The notes: generated by a model from the letters alone, not told the origin. Shown: positions 32,125-41,862, numbered from the stretch's first letter. The stretch: 64,000 nt of DNA from Myxacorys chilensis ATA2-1-KO14 (GCA_019359275.1 JAHHHP010000015.1:1-64000), one strand, 5' to 3'. Made by a program: numbers and translations.

Positions 32125-33864
32125 ATGGTTAACAAGGAAAGGACGGAAAAACTCGTGAGTCAGCGCAAATTCTATCTGTTGTCTTTTGCCTTGTGTCTCG
32201 CCGCTTCGCCTGCCTTGGCCGCCCCATTGCAAAACTGGCGATACAATCCTGCTACCAATCAGCTAGAAATAACCGTCAGACCTGGCGTGAAGCCTCGCTA
32301 TACCTTCGCCGCTTACCCTGCCCGCATCATTTTAGAATTGCCCAATACTGAAGTGGGTAACGTCAAACTGCAAGAATCCTATTCTGGCGCAGTCAGGCAG
32401 ATTCAGGTGGCTCAGTCTCAAAGCACAGCCAGAATTACGTTAGTGCTAGCTCCCGATGTGGTGTTGTCGAAAGAACAAGCTCAATTGCAGCAGGTGCGCG
32501 AACAGGATCGTTCAAGCGATCGCTGGGTGTTTCGCCCCCTCCTTGCCAATACTGCCAACACAACTGCTGTGCCTCGGCTCTCTGCCGTTACGCCCGCTCC
32601 GCGCGCTGGGACTGCTCCCTCTACGCCGCCTCCGGTTGTGTATCCACCGGGCTTATCTCCCAGTGAAACCTCGTCTGGGGCAACGGGCAATCCGGGTGTG
32701 TTAGCGCCGCCTGCAAGCGCAATGGACTTGCCTCCCAGCGAGGCTCCTCCAACTGCGATTCCGACTCCTCCAACCGCCGATCAGTTTCCCCCTGGGCTGG
32801 CTCCTAGCGGGCAGCCGAGCATCACCGTGCCAAAGGCCCAGCCAGACCTGCCCCAAACGCCGCCGCGCGAAGTTGTGAGCCAAGCGCCGCAAAATTCTTC
32901 AGAAGTTGTTTCCCAAGCGCCCCCTGCCAATCCGCTGCGTCTGCCCGAAGTTAATCCTAGTCTGGCAATTCCAGATTCTCTGCCGCCCGTATCAGTGCCG
33001 ACGACTCCAACGGCTCCAACCGTGAGCGTGCCGCCGTTGCAACGGACAACTCCTACAACCGGAGCCGGACTGCCCCCAACGATGACCGAGTCGTTCCCCC
33101 CTCTAACAGCTCAGCCTCCTCAGCCCGCTCAATCCGTCCTGGGTGCACCTCTGCAACCTCAGACGCCGCAAGTCCTGCCGCAAGCTCTGCCTCAGGCTTT
33201 GCCTCAACCTGTGCCGCTCCCGCCGGATCAGACGTCGCAATTCTCTCAATCCCTGCCACCGTCAATTCCTCAAACGACGACCGTTGCAACGGCGGGAACA
33301 ATTGAATTTGGTCAGCCGTTGCCCATTGGCGGAAGATCCTCATCGTCAAATTATGCCAGCCTGCCGTCGCAGCCGCCTTTGGTGAGTGTGGCGAGTCCTA
33401 CAGAAGGGGTCATTTTGCCGTCAGGTACGTTGCTCAATCTTAGCTATCCTGGCAGTCAGGTCTTGAAGTTAGAAGCCAATAAGCCGCGTCAGGAAGTGGT
33501 ATTGCTGCAAACTGAAATTCGCGATCGCGCGGGCAATTTGATCATTCCTTTCGGGAGTCAGGTGTATGGACGGTTTGAAACCAATCGATTCATTGCTCAA
33601 TCGATCGCGATCAACGGTCGCTCGTTTCCGTTCGTAGCCCAGTCCGATGCGTTGGGAGGAGTGCGCCAAGTCAACGATCGCAGGCTGCTGCTCAATTCTG
33701 GGATTGGGGCAGTGGCAGGGGCGTTGCTGGGTGGGCTATCGGGTGGAACCGTAGCTGGAGGAGCGGCAGTTGGGGCGGGCGTAACCTATGCCACCGCACC
33801 GAAACCCGCCACGATCGCACCCGGTCAAATCTTTCAGGTGCGATTAACTCAAGATTTGCGGTAG
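32125..33864 (+). CDS. AMIN-domain envelope protein with proline-rich linker
   Basis: 579 residues. Signal peptide to about residue 32 ('CLAASPALA'). An AMIN domain (about 33-125, 'NWRYNPATNQLEITVRPGV', 'ARIILELPNTEV') targets proteins to peptidoglycan or pole and septum. Residues about 150-410 are a Pro/Ser/Thr/Gln-rich linker with 'QALPQALPQ' repeats. The C-terminal domain (about 410-579) has a beta-barrel-like part ('PSGTLLNLSYPG', 'GSQVYGRF') and a Gly/Ala-rich hydrophobic segment, similar to the periplasmic TrbI/VirB10-type fold. It is probably a periplasmic structural or septal protein. Confidence 0.78.
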   Translation: MVNKERTEKLVSQRKFYLLSFALCLAASPALAAPLQNWRYNPATNQLEITVRPGVKPRYTFAAYPARIILELPNTEVGNVKLQESYSGAVRQIQVAQSQSTARITLVLAPDVVLSKEQAQLQQVREQDRSSDRWVFRPLLANTANTTAVPRLSAVTPAPRAGTAPSTPPPVVYPPGLSPSETSSGATGNPGVLAPPASAMDLPPSEAPPTAIPTPPTADQFPPGLAPSGQPSITVPKAQPDLPQTPPREVVSQAPQNSSEVVSQAPPANPLRLPEVNPSLAIPDSLPPVSVPTTPTAPTVSVPPLQRTTPTTGAGLPPTMTESFPPLTAQPPQPAQSVLGAPLQPQTPQVLPQALPQALPQPVPLPPDQTSQFSQSLPPSIPQTTTVATAGTIEFGQPLPIGGRSSSSNYASLPSQPPLVSVASPTEGVILPSGTLLNLSYPGSQVLKLEANKPRQEVVLLQTEIRDRAGNLIIPFGSQVYGRFETNRFIAQSIAINGRSFPFVAQSDALGGVRQVNDRRLLLNSGIGAVAGALLGGLSGGTVAGGAAVGAGVTYATAPKPATIAPGQIFQVRLTQDLR

Positions 33865-33894
33865 ATTGGCCCGACGACAAAAGACGGTGATAAA

Positions 33895-33931
33895 TAAAAA
33901 AGGCGCGATCGCATTCATGCGATCGCGCCTT
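33895..33931 (-). terminator. HIP1-containing terminator of the DUF3172 gene
   Basis: GGCGCGATCGCAT (33902-33914) and ATGCGATCGCGCC (33917-33929) form a perfect 13-bp stem, each arm carrying a HIP1 core. Read on the minus strand it is followed by six T; on the plus strand by only two. It therefore mainly serves the minus-strand gene. Confidence 0.78.
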
Positions 33932-33950
33932 CAACCTATCCATCCTTACT

Positions 33951-34532
33951 CTAAAAATCGTTATTTTCTGAGGGAGCGCTGCCATCTAAAAAGAGATTCT
34001 TGGCGTTGTCGCTCTGGTAGACACAATCGATAATCGGCTTATTCTCTAGACTGCCAACATAGCCAAAGGTGCTAAGACGCTGACGACACTCCCGCGATTG
34101 ATCTGACGTTAGAAGTTTTCGTTGCTCTAGCACTGCCCAGTTCGCCCGTCTCAGGACGCAGGCAGGTTCCATTCCCGCTTGGGCAACGTACACCTTAAAC
34201 GGGTTTAGTGTGACATACAACCGAGCCGTCATCGACATGGCGCTTGCTCCATTCTGAATACAAACATCTGGCGTTGGAGCTTGTTGGTCGAGTTGAACGT
34301 TGGTTTGTAGAACACCGTTTTGATTGGGCGTCACAGTGCTAAACCCAATTCCGACACCAATTCCCAGAATAAAAACTCCTGCAATGATTGCGATCGCGGT
34401 GGCATTGAACAGCGAACTCACTTTCTTCTCCGGTTTGGGATCAGGCGGTGTGAAATCAGGTCGGCGCTCGTAGCCATCGTAGTCGTTGCGATCGTAGTCG
34501 TTGTAGGAATTGGATTTAGGTCTACGTTTCAT
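33951..34532 (-). CDS. DUF3172-family membrane-anchored protein
   Basis: 193 residues. A polar, Tyr/Asp/Arg-rich N-terminus ('SNSYNDYDRNDYDGYERR'), one membrane helix at about 44-64 and a soluble domain with four Cys ('PDVCIQNGASAM', 'EPACVLRRANW', 'SRECRQRLSTFGYV', 'IIDCVYQS') that could make two disulfides in the lumen or periplasm. This matches DUF3172, shared by cyanobacteria and plastids. Function unknown. Confidence 0.78.
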   Translation of the reverse strand: MKRRPKSNSYNDYDRNDYDGYERRPDFTPPDPKPEKKVSSLFNATAIAIIAGVFILGIGVGIGFSTVTPNQNGVLQTNVQLDQQAPTPDVCIQNGASAMSMTARLYVTLNPFKVYVAQAGMEPACVLRRANWAVLEQRKLLTSDQSRECRQRLSTFGYVGSLENKPIIDCVYQSDNAKNLFLDGSAPSENNDF

Positions 34533-34692
34533 GGTGGCTTCAGAAGTTGAGACGTTCGTAAGAAATGGTAAATGCTATTTTACTTTCTTTTACTAGTATG
34601 ACGAATCTCACGGGCAGATGGCTGCAAATCGAATGTGCACTCGGTTGTTCCAAATGCAAAAATGATAAAAGTGTTTCACTGACGTAACCCTC

Positions 34693-35514
34693 GTGACCCT
34701 GCAAGCCTCTTCCTCAACGCGATCGCGCAAATCTTCTCTGGCAACGCTTTGGTCAGATAGTCTCACCGTATTTTGGGGCGATTGGCTCGATCTGCGAGTC
34801 AGACTGGTGCAAGTCGCCGCTTCAGGACTTATTTCTCCCTTAATTTATATCTTGGCGTTTGGTTTAGGATTGGGCAGCACTCTCGATTCGGTTGCAAAAC
34901 CAACGGCAGGAGACACCTATCTACAATTTATTTTGCCAGGAATGGTGGCGCTCTCATCAATGGTAATCAGCTTTGGCGGAACGACGTTTTCGATTTGCGG
35001 CGATCGCTTGTTCACTAAAACCTTTGAAGAAATGCTGCTGATGCCCGTTCACCCGTTAGCACTGCACTTGGGCAAAATGCTCGCGGGAATTGTGCGGGGA
35101 ATGCTGACGGCTGGGTCGGTGATTCTGGTGGCGGTTCTAGTGACAGGAAAAATTTGGAGCTTTCTCAATCCATTATTTCTATTAGTTCTGATTCTCAACT
35201 GTGCTGTTTTTGCTGGATTAGGTGTGTTAGTTGGCTTGAACGTAAAGTCTCTCGAAAGCGTTGGAATCTACAATAATTTTCTAATTGTTCCAATGTCATT
35301 TTTAGGCGGGACATTTTTCGACGTGGCAAATCTTCCGATTGCTCTAAAAGCGATCGTCTATCTATTGCCTTTGACCTATACCAGCCTAGGACTAAGAGCC
35401 GCTGCTTACCTTCCGGTTGCGCAGTTTCCTTGGTTCGCGATTCCAGTTTTGTTGATTATGGCGATCGCAGTTTCAGCCGTAGGTGCATATCAGTTCTCTC
35501 ATTTACAAGATTAA
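34693..35514 (+). CDS. ABC-2 type transporter permease
   Basis: 273 residues with six hydrophobic helices and the ABC-2 permease signature region ('EEMLLMPVHPLALHLGKMLAGIVRGML', 'VPMSFLGGTFFDVANLP', 'LLPLTYTSLGLRAAAY'). It begins with GTG at 34693. Exporters of this type carry lipids, polysaccharides or drugs with a separate ATPase. No ATP-binding gene is in the window, so the partner is encoded elsewhere. Confidence 0.87.
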   Translation: MTLQASSSTRSRKSSLATLWSDSLTVFWGDWLDLRVRLVQVAASGLISPLIYILAFGLGLGSTLDSVAKPTAGDTYLQFILPGMVALSSMVISFGGTTFSICGDRLFTKTFEEMLLMPVHPLALHLGKMLAGIVRGMLTAGSVILVAVLVTGKIWSFLNPLFLLVLILNCAVFAGLGVLVGLNVKSLESVGIYNNFLIVPMSFLGGTFFDVANLPIALKAIVYLLPLTYTSLGLRAAAYLPVAQFPWFAIPVLLIMAIAVSAVGAYQFSHLQD

Positions 35515-35535
35515 CGAGAAGACTAATTTTTACGT

Positions 35536-36450
35536 TCAAGCTATCAGCGGATCGATCGTTTCCACTACCGATTGTGCTAGCGCGTTAAAATCATATCCGC
35601 CTTCCAGTCCAAAAACAATTCGCTCAGTGATCGTCAAGCAATACTTTGTAAACACACCATAGTCTTTCGGCTTCAACGAAATTCCGGCTAACGGGTCGTC
35701 GTGGTTGGCGTCATATCCTGCACTCACTAACAGCACATCGGGCTGAAATCCCGTTAAAAACGGCATAATCTTTTGTTCAAACAACGGCTGGTAATCCTCA
35801 ATTGTGCTGCCTGATCGCATCGGCAGATTCAGCACATTATTGTGCAGCCCTCGTTCCGTCGCCCGCCCCGTTCCCGGATATTGGGGCGACTCATGAATCG
35901 AGCAAAATCGAATGTTGGGATTGTTCTCTACGATCGCTTGAGTTCCGTTACCATGATGCACATCCCAATCGAGAATTGCGACTCGTTCTGCGCCATTATC
36001 TAACGCATATTGAGCTGCGATCGCGGCATTGCTAAACAAACAAAATCCCATGCCGATTCCTGACACGGCATGATGTCCTGGCGGACGCGCTAAAGCAAAA
36101 CAAGGTTCTCCGCTTTGCAAGGCATGATCCACCCCATCGATCCAAGCATTGACCGCGAGCATCGCCACCTCAAAACTGCGCGGCGACACCGGAGTATCAC
36201 TGTCGATGTGTCCGCCGCCTTGCTCAGCTAACTGACGCAGTGCTGTCACATAGCGTGGACTGTGAGTTTTCTGGATCAACGGTAGCGGCGATCGCGCTTC
36301 AATGGAGGTTGGGGTGCGCCAGTCTAGTTGGTCTGCCCAAGGCGCAGACTGAAGTGCGGTTTGAATCGCGGTTAAACGTCCTGGTTTTTCAGGATGGAGA
36401 ATGCCGGTATCGTGGAGCAGAAACTCGTCGGAGTAAATGATGGGTATCAT
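35536..36450 (-). CDS. Histone-deacetylase-family hydrolase
   Basis: 304 residues from the ATG at 36450 (MIPIIYSDEFLLHDTGILHPEKPGRL in the family's usual opening); the frame continues to 36588 with a non-conserved leader. The zinc hydrolase motifs are present: 'RPPGHHAVSGIGMGFCLFSN' with the His-His pair, 'AILDWDVHHGNGTQ' with the Asp-x-His zinc ligands, 'VLLVSAGYDANHDDPL' with a further Asp, and 'LEGGYD'. Bacterial members act on acetyl-lysine, acetylpolyamines or acetoin-related substrates. Convergent with the ABC-2 permease. Confidence 0.9.
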   Translation of the reverse strand: MIPIIYSDEFLLHDTGILHPEKPGRLTAIQTALQSAPWADQLDWRTPTSIEARSPLPLIQKTHSPRYVTALRQLAEQGGGHIDSDTPVSPRSFEVAMLAVNAWIDGVDHALQSGEPCFALARPPGHHAVSGIGMGFCLFSNAAIAAQYALDNGAERVAILDWDVHHGNGTQAIVENNPNIRFCSIHESPQYPGTGRATERGLHNNVLNLPMRSGSTIEDYQPLFEQKIMPFLTGFQPDVLLVSAGYDANHDDPLAGISLKPKDYGVFTKYCLTITERIVFGLEGGYDFNALAQSVVETIDPLIA

Positions 36451-36655
36451 GGACAGTGAGGTGCGATCGCGCTCTGAAATTACAGCAATTACAGCATAGG
36501 TAACTTTAACTATGCCATCCCCTCTTTGAGGACAACGCTTTATTCCCTTATCACAAGGCTGATTTCTGCACACAGTCAGCATCTTCACTCCCCCGTCAAT
36601 GCCTCATTCTGTGCGCTCTTCAGCCCCCTCAACGTCCATGAAAATATGATAAAAT

Positions 36656-36685
36656 TTAGACAATATTGAACCTAGCGAGTATACT
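36656..36685 (+). promoter_or_regulatory. Candidate gyrA promoter
   Basis: TTAGAC (36656-36661) and TATACT (36680-36685) are separated by 18 bases, about 50 bases before the gyrA ATG. The -10 is good and the -35 fair. Confidence 0.4.
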
Positions 36686-36736
36686 TTCTAGGCTTTATTC
36701 TGCTGACAGGCTTGCACTGACATTTCGGAGTATTCT

Positions 36737-39334
36737 ATGACCTTCTCCCAAGACCCGCCTCAAGATCGGATTATTCCAACCGACTTACGCAACGAAATGC
36801 AGCGGTCTTACCTGGAATACGCCATGAGCGTGATTGTGGGGCGGGCACTTCCAGACGCGAGAGACGGCTTAAAACCCGTCCATCGTCGCATTCTTTACGC
36901 CATGCATGAACTGGGTCTCACCCACGATCGCCCCTTCAGAAAGTCGGCTCGTGTCGTCGGGGATGTGTTGGGTAAATACCATCCCCACGGTGATACCTCG
37001 ATCTACGATGCGCTAGTGCGGATGGCTCAAGATTTCTCGATGCGAGCGCCGCTGGTGGACGGACATGGAAACTTCGGCTCCGTCGATAACGATCCGCCTG
37101 CCGCCATGCGATACACCGAGTCGCGACTAACTTCCCTGACGACGACCGCACTGCTACAAGACATCGAAGCCGAAACGGTCGACTTTGGCGATAACTTTGA
37201 CGGATCGCAACAAGAGCCGCTGGTGTTGCCTGCCCGGGTACCGCAACTGTTGCTGAATGGCTCATCCGGCATCGCGGTGGGAATGGCAACCAACATTCCT
37301 CCCCACAACTTGGGAGAATTAATTGACGGTCTGATGGCATTAATTCAAAATCCGGACATCACCGATTTGGAGTTAATGCAATACATTCCGGGTCCTGACT
37401 TTCCGACTGGAGGACAGATTCTCGGACGCACCGGCATTCGAGAAGCTTACACGACAGGTCGCGGCTCGATTACGATGCGCGGTGTATGTTCGATTGAAAC
37501 GATCGAGCATCGAGGACGCCCCGATCGCGATGCCATCATCGTCACCGAACTGCCTTACCAAACTAACAAAGCGGCGTTGATCGAACGGATTGCAGAACTC
37601 GTGAACGATCGCAAGATCGACGGCATTTCCGATGTGCGCGATGAGAGCGATCGCGACGGAATGCGAATTGTGATCGAGCTGCGGCGCGATGCTTACGCGC
37701 GAGTTGTGCTGAACAACCTCTACAAGCAAACGCCCCTGCAAGCTAACTTTGGGGCAAACATGCTGGCACTCGTCAACGGCGAACCGCAACTGCTTACCCT
37801 GAAGCAATTCCTCAGCGTCTTTCTCGATTTTCGGATTGAAGCGATTACTCGGCGCACTCGCTATCAGCTTCGTAAAGCCGAAGAACGCGATCACTTATTG
37901 CAAGGCTTGCTGATTGCTTTGACTAACATGGACGCGATCATTAACTTGATTCGTCATGCGGCAGATACGACAACGGCAAAGCAAGAACTTATTTCTACCT
38001 ATGAACTTTCAGAAGCGCAAGCAGATGCCATTCTGCAAATGCAGTTGCGGCGTCTGACGGCACTCGAAGCGGATAAGATTCAGCAAGAACACGACGCTTT
38101 GCAAGAGCAGATTGCTGACTTGCTCGACATTCTTGCCCGTCGAGAGCGAATTCTCGAAATCATCGCTACCGAAGTGACGCAACTACGAGCATCGCATGCG
38201 ACACCTCGCCGCACGGTGATTGAGCAGTCTGAAGATGAACTCGGCGATATTGATCTAATTGCCAACGAGAAATCTCTCATTTTGATCACCGAGCAAGGTT
38301 ATATCAAACGGATGCCCGTTGATTCGTTTGAGGCGCAGAGCCGAGCCACCAGAGGTAAAGCGGGAGCGCGAATGAAGGAAGATGATGTGGTTGAACACTT
38401 CATTACCTGTTGCGATCACAATAGCATTCTGTTCTTTAGCGATCGCGGCGTGGTCTACGCGCTGAAAGCCTACCAGATTCCCATCGGGTCGCGCACCTCG
38501 CGGGGAACCCCGATCGTTCAACTGCTGCCGATTCCTCATGCTGAAAAACTCACGTCGGTGATTCCGGTTACAGAGTTTACCGACGATGAATACCTGGTGA
38601 TGCTAACGCAAAAAGGCTTCATTAAAAAGACGGCGCTTTCTGCTTTTGGCAACATTCGCTCCAACGGACTGATTGCGATTTCTCTTGAAGAAGGCGATCA
38701 GTTGCGGTGGGTTCGTTTGGCGCGCGTCGATGACAGTATTATTATCGGTTCGACCTTGGGACGTTCGATTCACTTCCGCGTCAACCATGAGCAGTTGCGT
38801 CCGCTCGGTCGCGCCACCCGCGGAGTTAGAGCTATGAATCTTCGCAAGGGCGATAATCTGGTCGGGATGGCAATCTTACCGAGCCAAGTGGTCGAAGATG
38901 TGGCTCAAGCAGAAGCCGCCGGACTGATCGATGATGCTGAAATCCCAGTAGAAGACAATACCGAACTTCCGCCTCAGTCAGGGCCGTGGGCGTTAGTGAT
39001 CACCACGGGTGGACTGGGTAAGCGAGTTCCGGTGACTCAGTTCCGTTTACAAAAGCGGGCAGGCATGGGCATCATGGCAACAAAGTTCCGCAAAAAGGGC
39101 GATACGTTAGCGGCACTGCACATTGTGAATGAAGGCGATGAACTGATGCTAATCACCAATCGCGGGGTCATCATTCGCCAGTCGGTGAACGCCATTTCGT
39201 CTCAGTCTCGCGGAGCTACCGGAGTCCGGGTTCAGCGGTTGGATGAGAATGATGCGATCGCAGCGGTGGCACTCGTTCCGCCTTCTGTGGAAGTCGCTGT
39301 CCTTTCACCCAGCGCTAGTGATGAGGCAGAATAA
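36737..39334 (+). CDS. gyrA: DNA gyrase subunit A
   Basis: 865 residues, full length. The N-terminal breakage-reunion domain carries the catalytic Tyr126 in '[11 protein letters not shown]' and the quinolone-region helix '[21 protein letters not shown]'. The C-terminal beta-pinwheel has a GyrA-box-like '[10 protein letters not shown]' near residue 535 and further blade motifs, needed for DNA wrapping and negative supercoiling. Two tandem terminators follow it. Monocistronic. Confidence 0.97.
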   Translation: MTFSQDPPQDRIIPTDLRNEMQRSYLEYAMSVIVGRALPDARDGLKPVHRRILYAMHELGLTHDRPFRKSARVVGDVLGKYHPHGDTSIYDALVRMAQDFSMRAPLVDGHGNFGSVDNDPPAAMRYTESRLTSLTTTALLQDIEAETVDFGDNFDGSQQEPLVLPARVPQLLLNGSSGIAVGMATNIPPHNLGELIDGLMALIQNPDITDLELMQYIPGPDFPTGGQILGRTGIREAYTTGRGSITMRGVCSIETIEHRGRPDRDAIIVTELPYQTNKAALIERIAELVNDRKIDGISDVRDESDRDGMRIVIELRRDAYARVVLNNLYKQTPLQANFGANMLALVNGEPQLLTLKQFLSVFLDFRIEAITRRTRYQLRKAEERDHLLQGLLIALTNMDAIINLIRHAADTTTAKQELISTYELSEAQADAILQMQLRRLTALEADKIQQEHDALQEQIADLLDILARRERILEIIATEVTQLRASHATPRRTVIEQSEDELGDIDLIANEKSLILITEQGYIKRMPVDSFEAQSRATRGKAGARMKEDDVVEHFITCCDHNSILFFSDRGVVYALKAYQIPIGSRTSRGTPIVQLLPIPHAEKLTSVIPVTEFTDDEYLVMLTQKGFIKKTALSAFGNIRSNGLIAISLEEGDQLRWVRLARVDDSIIIGSTLGRSIHFRVNHEQLRPLGRATRGVRAMNLRKGDNLVGMAILPSQVVEDVAQAEAAGLIDDAEIPVEDNTELPPQSGPWALVITTGGLGKRVPVTQFRLQKRAGMGIMATKFRKKGDTLAALHIVNEGDELMLITNRGVIIRQSVNAISSQSRGATGVRVQRLDENDAIAAVALVPPSVEVAVLSPSASDEAE

Positions 39335-39336
39335 GT

Positions 39337-39385
39337 TGATTGGCAACGGTCAGTAAAACGGAAACCATTGCCAATCAGATTTTTT
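39337..39385 (+). terminator. First gyrA terminator
   Basis: TGATTGGCAA (39337-39346) pairs with TTGCCAATCA (39368-39377) across a 21-base loop and is followed by a run of T (39380-39385). It begins three bases after the gyrA stop. Confidence 0.75.
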
Positions 39386-39390
39386 CTACG

Positions 39391-39422
39391 ATCATGCATC
39401 AGTCCTTGATGCATGATTTTTT
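39391..39422 (+). terminator. Second gyrA terminator
   Basis: ATCATGCATCA (39391-39401) pairs perfectly with TGATGCATGAT (39407-39417) with a 5-base loop, followed by T5. It abuts the stop codon of the convergent HEAT-protein gene. Confidence 0.8.
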
Positions 39423-40158
39423 ATGGCATGATTTCAGTGGAGTGGAGTTCGCCCAGTGACGCGGCAGCTTGAACTCTCACATGAGAATCCGCATCTTGGC
39501 TTAACCGAGTCAGAAGGGCGATCGCGGCTTGGCGGTCATCTCCTTGTGTATTGGAAAGTAGCCCACCTAAAGTAGACGCGATCGCAACTCTTAATACGCT
39601 ATCTGGATGTTGAACATACTCCGCTAAGTGCGCGATTTGATCTTTCTTTGACTGGTGGTCTAACTGAGTAATCTCTTGTAATACATCAGGCGCGTGGTGG
39701 GAGTGAGCCTGCTGCTCAAATTCAAGAGGATAATCCGGATAAAGATCAGGAATTGCAATCTTCTTAGGACTAACTGGATCGACAACTTCTGAAAGGGTAA
39801 GAGAAGTAGCTAACGGAATGTCATACCCAAAATTCGCAGAGTCCGGCGTAGCATTTGATACGTTGCTAACAGATTCATCATCAGAAGACGAGCCAGCTTC
39901 TACAGTTTCTGCATCAAATTTTGAACTTTCTCTACGTGTTGCCGGACGGATTTTAACAGATTCATCGTCAGAAGACGAGCCAGCTTCTACAGTTTCTGCA
40001 TTAAATTTTGAACTTTCTTTACGTGTTGCCAAACGCACTGGAGTCCTTGTAGAACTGGGATGATTGTCATGGGAAACAAACTTATCTCGCGTTTTTAGAG
40101 CCGCCTCGATCGCTGCAAGAATCGCTACTAAACTTAGAATAATTAATGAAATACTCAT
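39421..40158 (-). CDS. Membrane-anchored HEAT-repeat protein with acidic internal repeat
   Basis: 245 residues. One membrane helix at about 3-22, then a polar linker containing two copies of a 29-residue unit ('ATRKESSKFNAETVEAG' plus the acidic 'SSSDDESV'), and a C-terminal HEAT/PBS-lyase-like region (about 165-240, 'VLRVAIASTLGGLLSN', 'SHVRVQAAASLGELHS'). HEAT repeats mediate protein-protein contacts and in cyanobacteria are common in phycobilin-lyase-related and adaptor proteins. Partner unknown. Confidence 0.7.
   Translation of the reverse strand: MSISLIILSLVAILAAIEAALKTRDKFVSHDNHPSSTRTPVRLATRKESSKFNAETVEAGSSSDDESVKIRPATRRESSKFDAETVEAGSSSDDESVSNVSNATPDSANFGYDIPLATSLTLSEVVDPVSPKKIAIPDLYPDYPLEFEQQAHSHHAPDVLQEITQLDHQSKKDQIAHLAEYVQHPDSVLRVAIASTLGGLLSNTQGDDRQAAIALLTRLSQDADSHVRVQAAASLGELHSTEIMP
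39868..40035 (-). repeat. 87-bp in-frame tandem repeat, two copies
   Basis: Copies start at 39868 and 39955 and differ at only a few positions. They encode the duplicated 29-residue acidic/serine unit in the HEAT-repeat protein. Near-identity points to a recent expansion. Confidence 0.85.
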
Positions 40159-40640
40159 TTTTCTCTGTTACTTGTTAATTCCGATACTTCTATTTCAGCA
40201 TTAATAATTCGCTCAATTCATCTAACTTGTTATATAACTGCGTGAAAATGAGCATCCTGTGTGGGTGAAGCAGGTTTAGCCTAATTCTGGTGCTACTTAC
40301 CTCCTTCTAAAGACTGTCTTTGCAACGGCAACAAATCATCAATTCAACTGATTCCAATTTCCCTTTTCGCTGCAAACTTTCTACTCAACAGTTTGCTGAA
40401 ATTTTGTTGGTTAAACTTTCACATTTTCCTAGACTGTTTTACTATTTATAAAGGATGTATCACTATTCCAAATGGTTTGTAGTGTAAGTCTATTGCCTGC
40501 GGCTGATCAACTTTGAATCCGAGCCAGCAGATCGAGCACTTGCGTTAATTAGAGTGACTCAATAGATTGCTACAGTCCTGCTTTTGTATTGTTTTACTTC
40601 TTGTACTGTTTCACTTCGTTTAATAAACCCTGATCGTCCT
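40159..40640. other. Intergenic region, 482 bases, between divergent genes
   Basis: AT-rich, holding the promoters of the HEAT-protein gene (minus) and the exported protein gene (plus). I found no tRNA, riboswitch-like fold, long repeat or credible small ORF. Confidence 0.4.
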
Positions 40641-41255
40641 ATGAAATCTATGAGTTCCTGGCTCACGTCTTCTTCCCTGGTTGCGGGAGTTCTAGCTGCA
40701 ATGGCTCCCGCCGTTGTTTTTGCACTGCCTGCTCGTCAATCGGCAACACAGCCAACTTTAGTTGCTCAAGCGCAATCAACAAACTACCAGATTTATCAGA
40801 GTCCCCAGCTTGGGTTTAGAATTGCTTATCCCAAGGGCTACACCGTGGATACGAGTGATGTTAGCAAGGGATATCTACGCTTTTCTCGTGATGCAAGCAC
40901 GCTTCAAGCGAGTGCCGCTGAAACCTCAACGCAGGCTCAGCCCGGTGGTCAATCGGGTAGCATTGTGGCGTCTACCTTTGACAATCCGGGTGGCCTGTCC
41001 GCTCTCGAATGGGCACAGCAGAACGGCGAGAAATCGTTTTTTGAGACGGGACGGCAAAGCAACTATCAGAGCCGCAAGTTTGCTGGACAAAATGCGATCG
41101 CATATTCGTGGTGTGCGTCACAGTGTGGGGATAGCGTTGTTTTTCCCAGCCGCGATGGTAAGCGCATCATTGTCTTGAGTGCAGTCTACCAGTTGCCCGG
41201 AGACGCTGTGCGGTGGGAATTTCAAAACACGATTGGCAAGTTCCGTTTTAACTAG
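40641..41255 (+). CDS. Exported protein of unknown function
   Basis: 204 residues from the ATG at 40641; the frame opens at 40584, but that leader would precede a clear signal peptide. The signal is about residues 1-28 ('SSLVAGVLAAMAPAVVFALPA'). The mature part is soluble, with 'YQSPQLGFRIAYPKGYTVD' near its start, a pattern shared with PsbP-like or lipoprotein-type beta domains, and two nearby Cys ('WCASQCGDS') that may form a disulfide. Family not firmly recognised. Likely periplasmic or lumenal. Confidence 0.6.
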   Translation: MKSMSSWLTSSSLVAGVLAAMAPAVVFALPARQSATQPTLVAQAQSTNYQIYQSPQLGFRIAYPKGYTVDTSDVSKGYLRFSRDASTLQASAAETSTQAQPGGQSGSIVASTFDNPGGLSALEWAQQNGEKSFFETGRQSNYQSRKFAGQNAIAYSWCASQCGDSVVFPSRDGKRIIVLSAVYQLPGDAVRWEFQNTIGKFRFN

Positions 41256-41271
41256 TTGTCTATTTCTAGAA

Positions 41272-41304
41272 AGATCTCCGATTTCCTGAAGAAATCGGAG
41301 ATCT
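41272..41304. repeat. Perfect 14-bp inverted repeat after the exported-protein gene
   Basis: AGATCTCCGATTTC (41272-41285) pairs perfectly with GAAATCGGAGATCT (41291-41304) around a 5-base loop. It sits 17 bases after the stop. The missing T run makes it an atypical terminator; 3'-end protection is another option. Confidence 0.7.
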
Positions 41305-41324
41305 CAATATGCTGCATTTTAGGT

Positions 41325-41645
41325 TTACAAGTCCTGCGGAACCTTTAGCAACTCCTGTTCCAGGTCTGGATACTTCTCTGTTTGTTTTATGAACCCATTG
41401 GTTGGGTCTGAGTACTCCTTTGTTGCGTTGAAGTACTCCTTTGTTACGTTGGAGTACTCCTTTGCTAGATCTGAGTACCCCTTTGTTGCATCAGAGTACT
41501 GCTTCGCTGCAAACGAGTACTCCTTTGTTGCATTGAAGTACTCGTTTGCTAGATCTGAGAACTCCTTCATTGCAAACGAGTACTCCTTCGTTGCATTGGA
41601 GTACTCGTTTGCTAGATCTGAGAACTCCTTTTCTGGATTTAGCAC
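41325..41645 (-). CDS. Heptad-repeat protein, predicted coiled coil
   Basis: 106 residues; GTG start at 41645, seven bases after the stop of the upstream membrane-protein gene, so the two look bicistronic. Residues about 5-80 are ten or more heptads of the type E-Y-S-x-A-x-K ('KEYSNATKEYSFAMKEFSD'). Tyr/Phe and Ala fall at a and d spacing (3-4), which predicts a regular coiled coil. The C-terminus is a short unique tail ('KYPDLEQELLKVPQDL'). The DNA is a 21-bp tandem array. Function unknown; expression needs to be shown because the array is also open on the other strand. Confidence 0.5.
   Translation of the reverse strand: MLNPEKEFSDLANEYSNATKEYSFAMKEFSDLANEYFNATKEYSFAAKQYSDATKGYSDLAKEYSNVTKEYFNATKEYSDPTNGFIKQTEKYPDLEQELLKVPQDL
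41404..41634. repeat. 21-bp tandem array with 63-bp higher-order unit
   Basis: About eleven units of the type GAGTACTCCTTTGTTGCATTG. The GAGTACTC part is itself a palindrome, which keeps both strands open. From about 41517 a three-unit (63-bp) block is repeated twice with few changes, showing recent higher-order expansion. Confidence 0.85.
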
Positions 41646-41652
41646 TGTTGAT

Positions 41653-41862
41653 TTACTTCCCAGGCTTTAGAAACAGCCACCCCACAAAGAAGAATGAAGC
41701 TGTAAACAGTTGAGTGATATCAAGAGCAGAGAGATATCCATCCATGAGTGCCGCGATCGCGCGATCGGCAAGACCAAACAGCCACGAAGAAATGCCCAAG
41801 AACCAAATGCCATTCTTAAGGTTAAACAGAAACGAGAGTAGCTCAGTCGGTGGACGAGTCAT
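41653..41862 (-). CDS. Small membrane protein, 69 residues
   Basis: ATG at 41862. Two hydrophobic segments ('NGIWFLGISSWLFGLADRAI' and 'LFTASFFFVGWLFL') with a short loop. I do not recognise it. It sits seven bases upstream of the heptad-repeat gene, with which it is probably co-transcribed. Confidence 0.5.
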   Translation of the reverse strand: MTRPPTELLSFLFNLKNGIWFLGISSWLFGLADRAIAALMDGYLSALDITQLFTASFFFVGWLFLKPGK

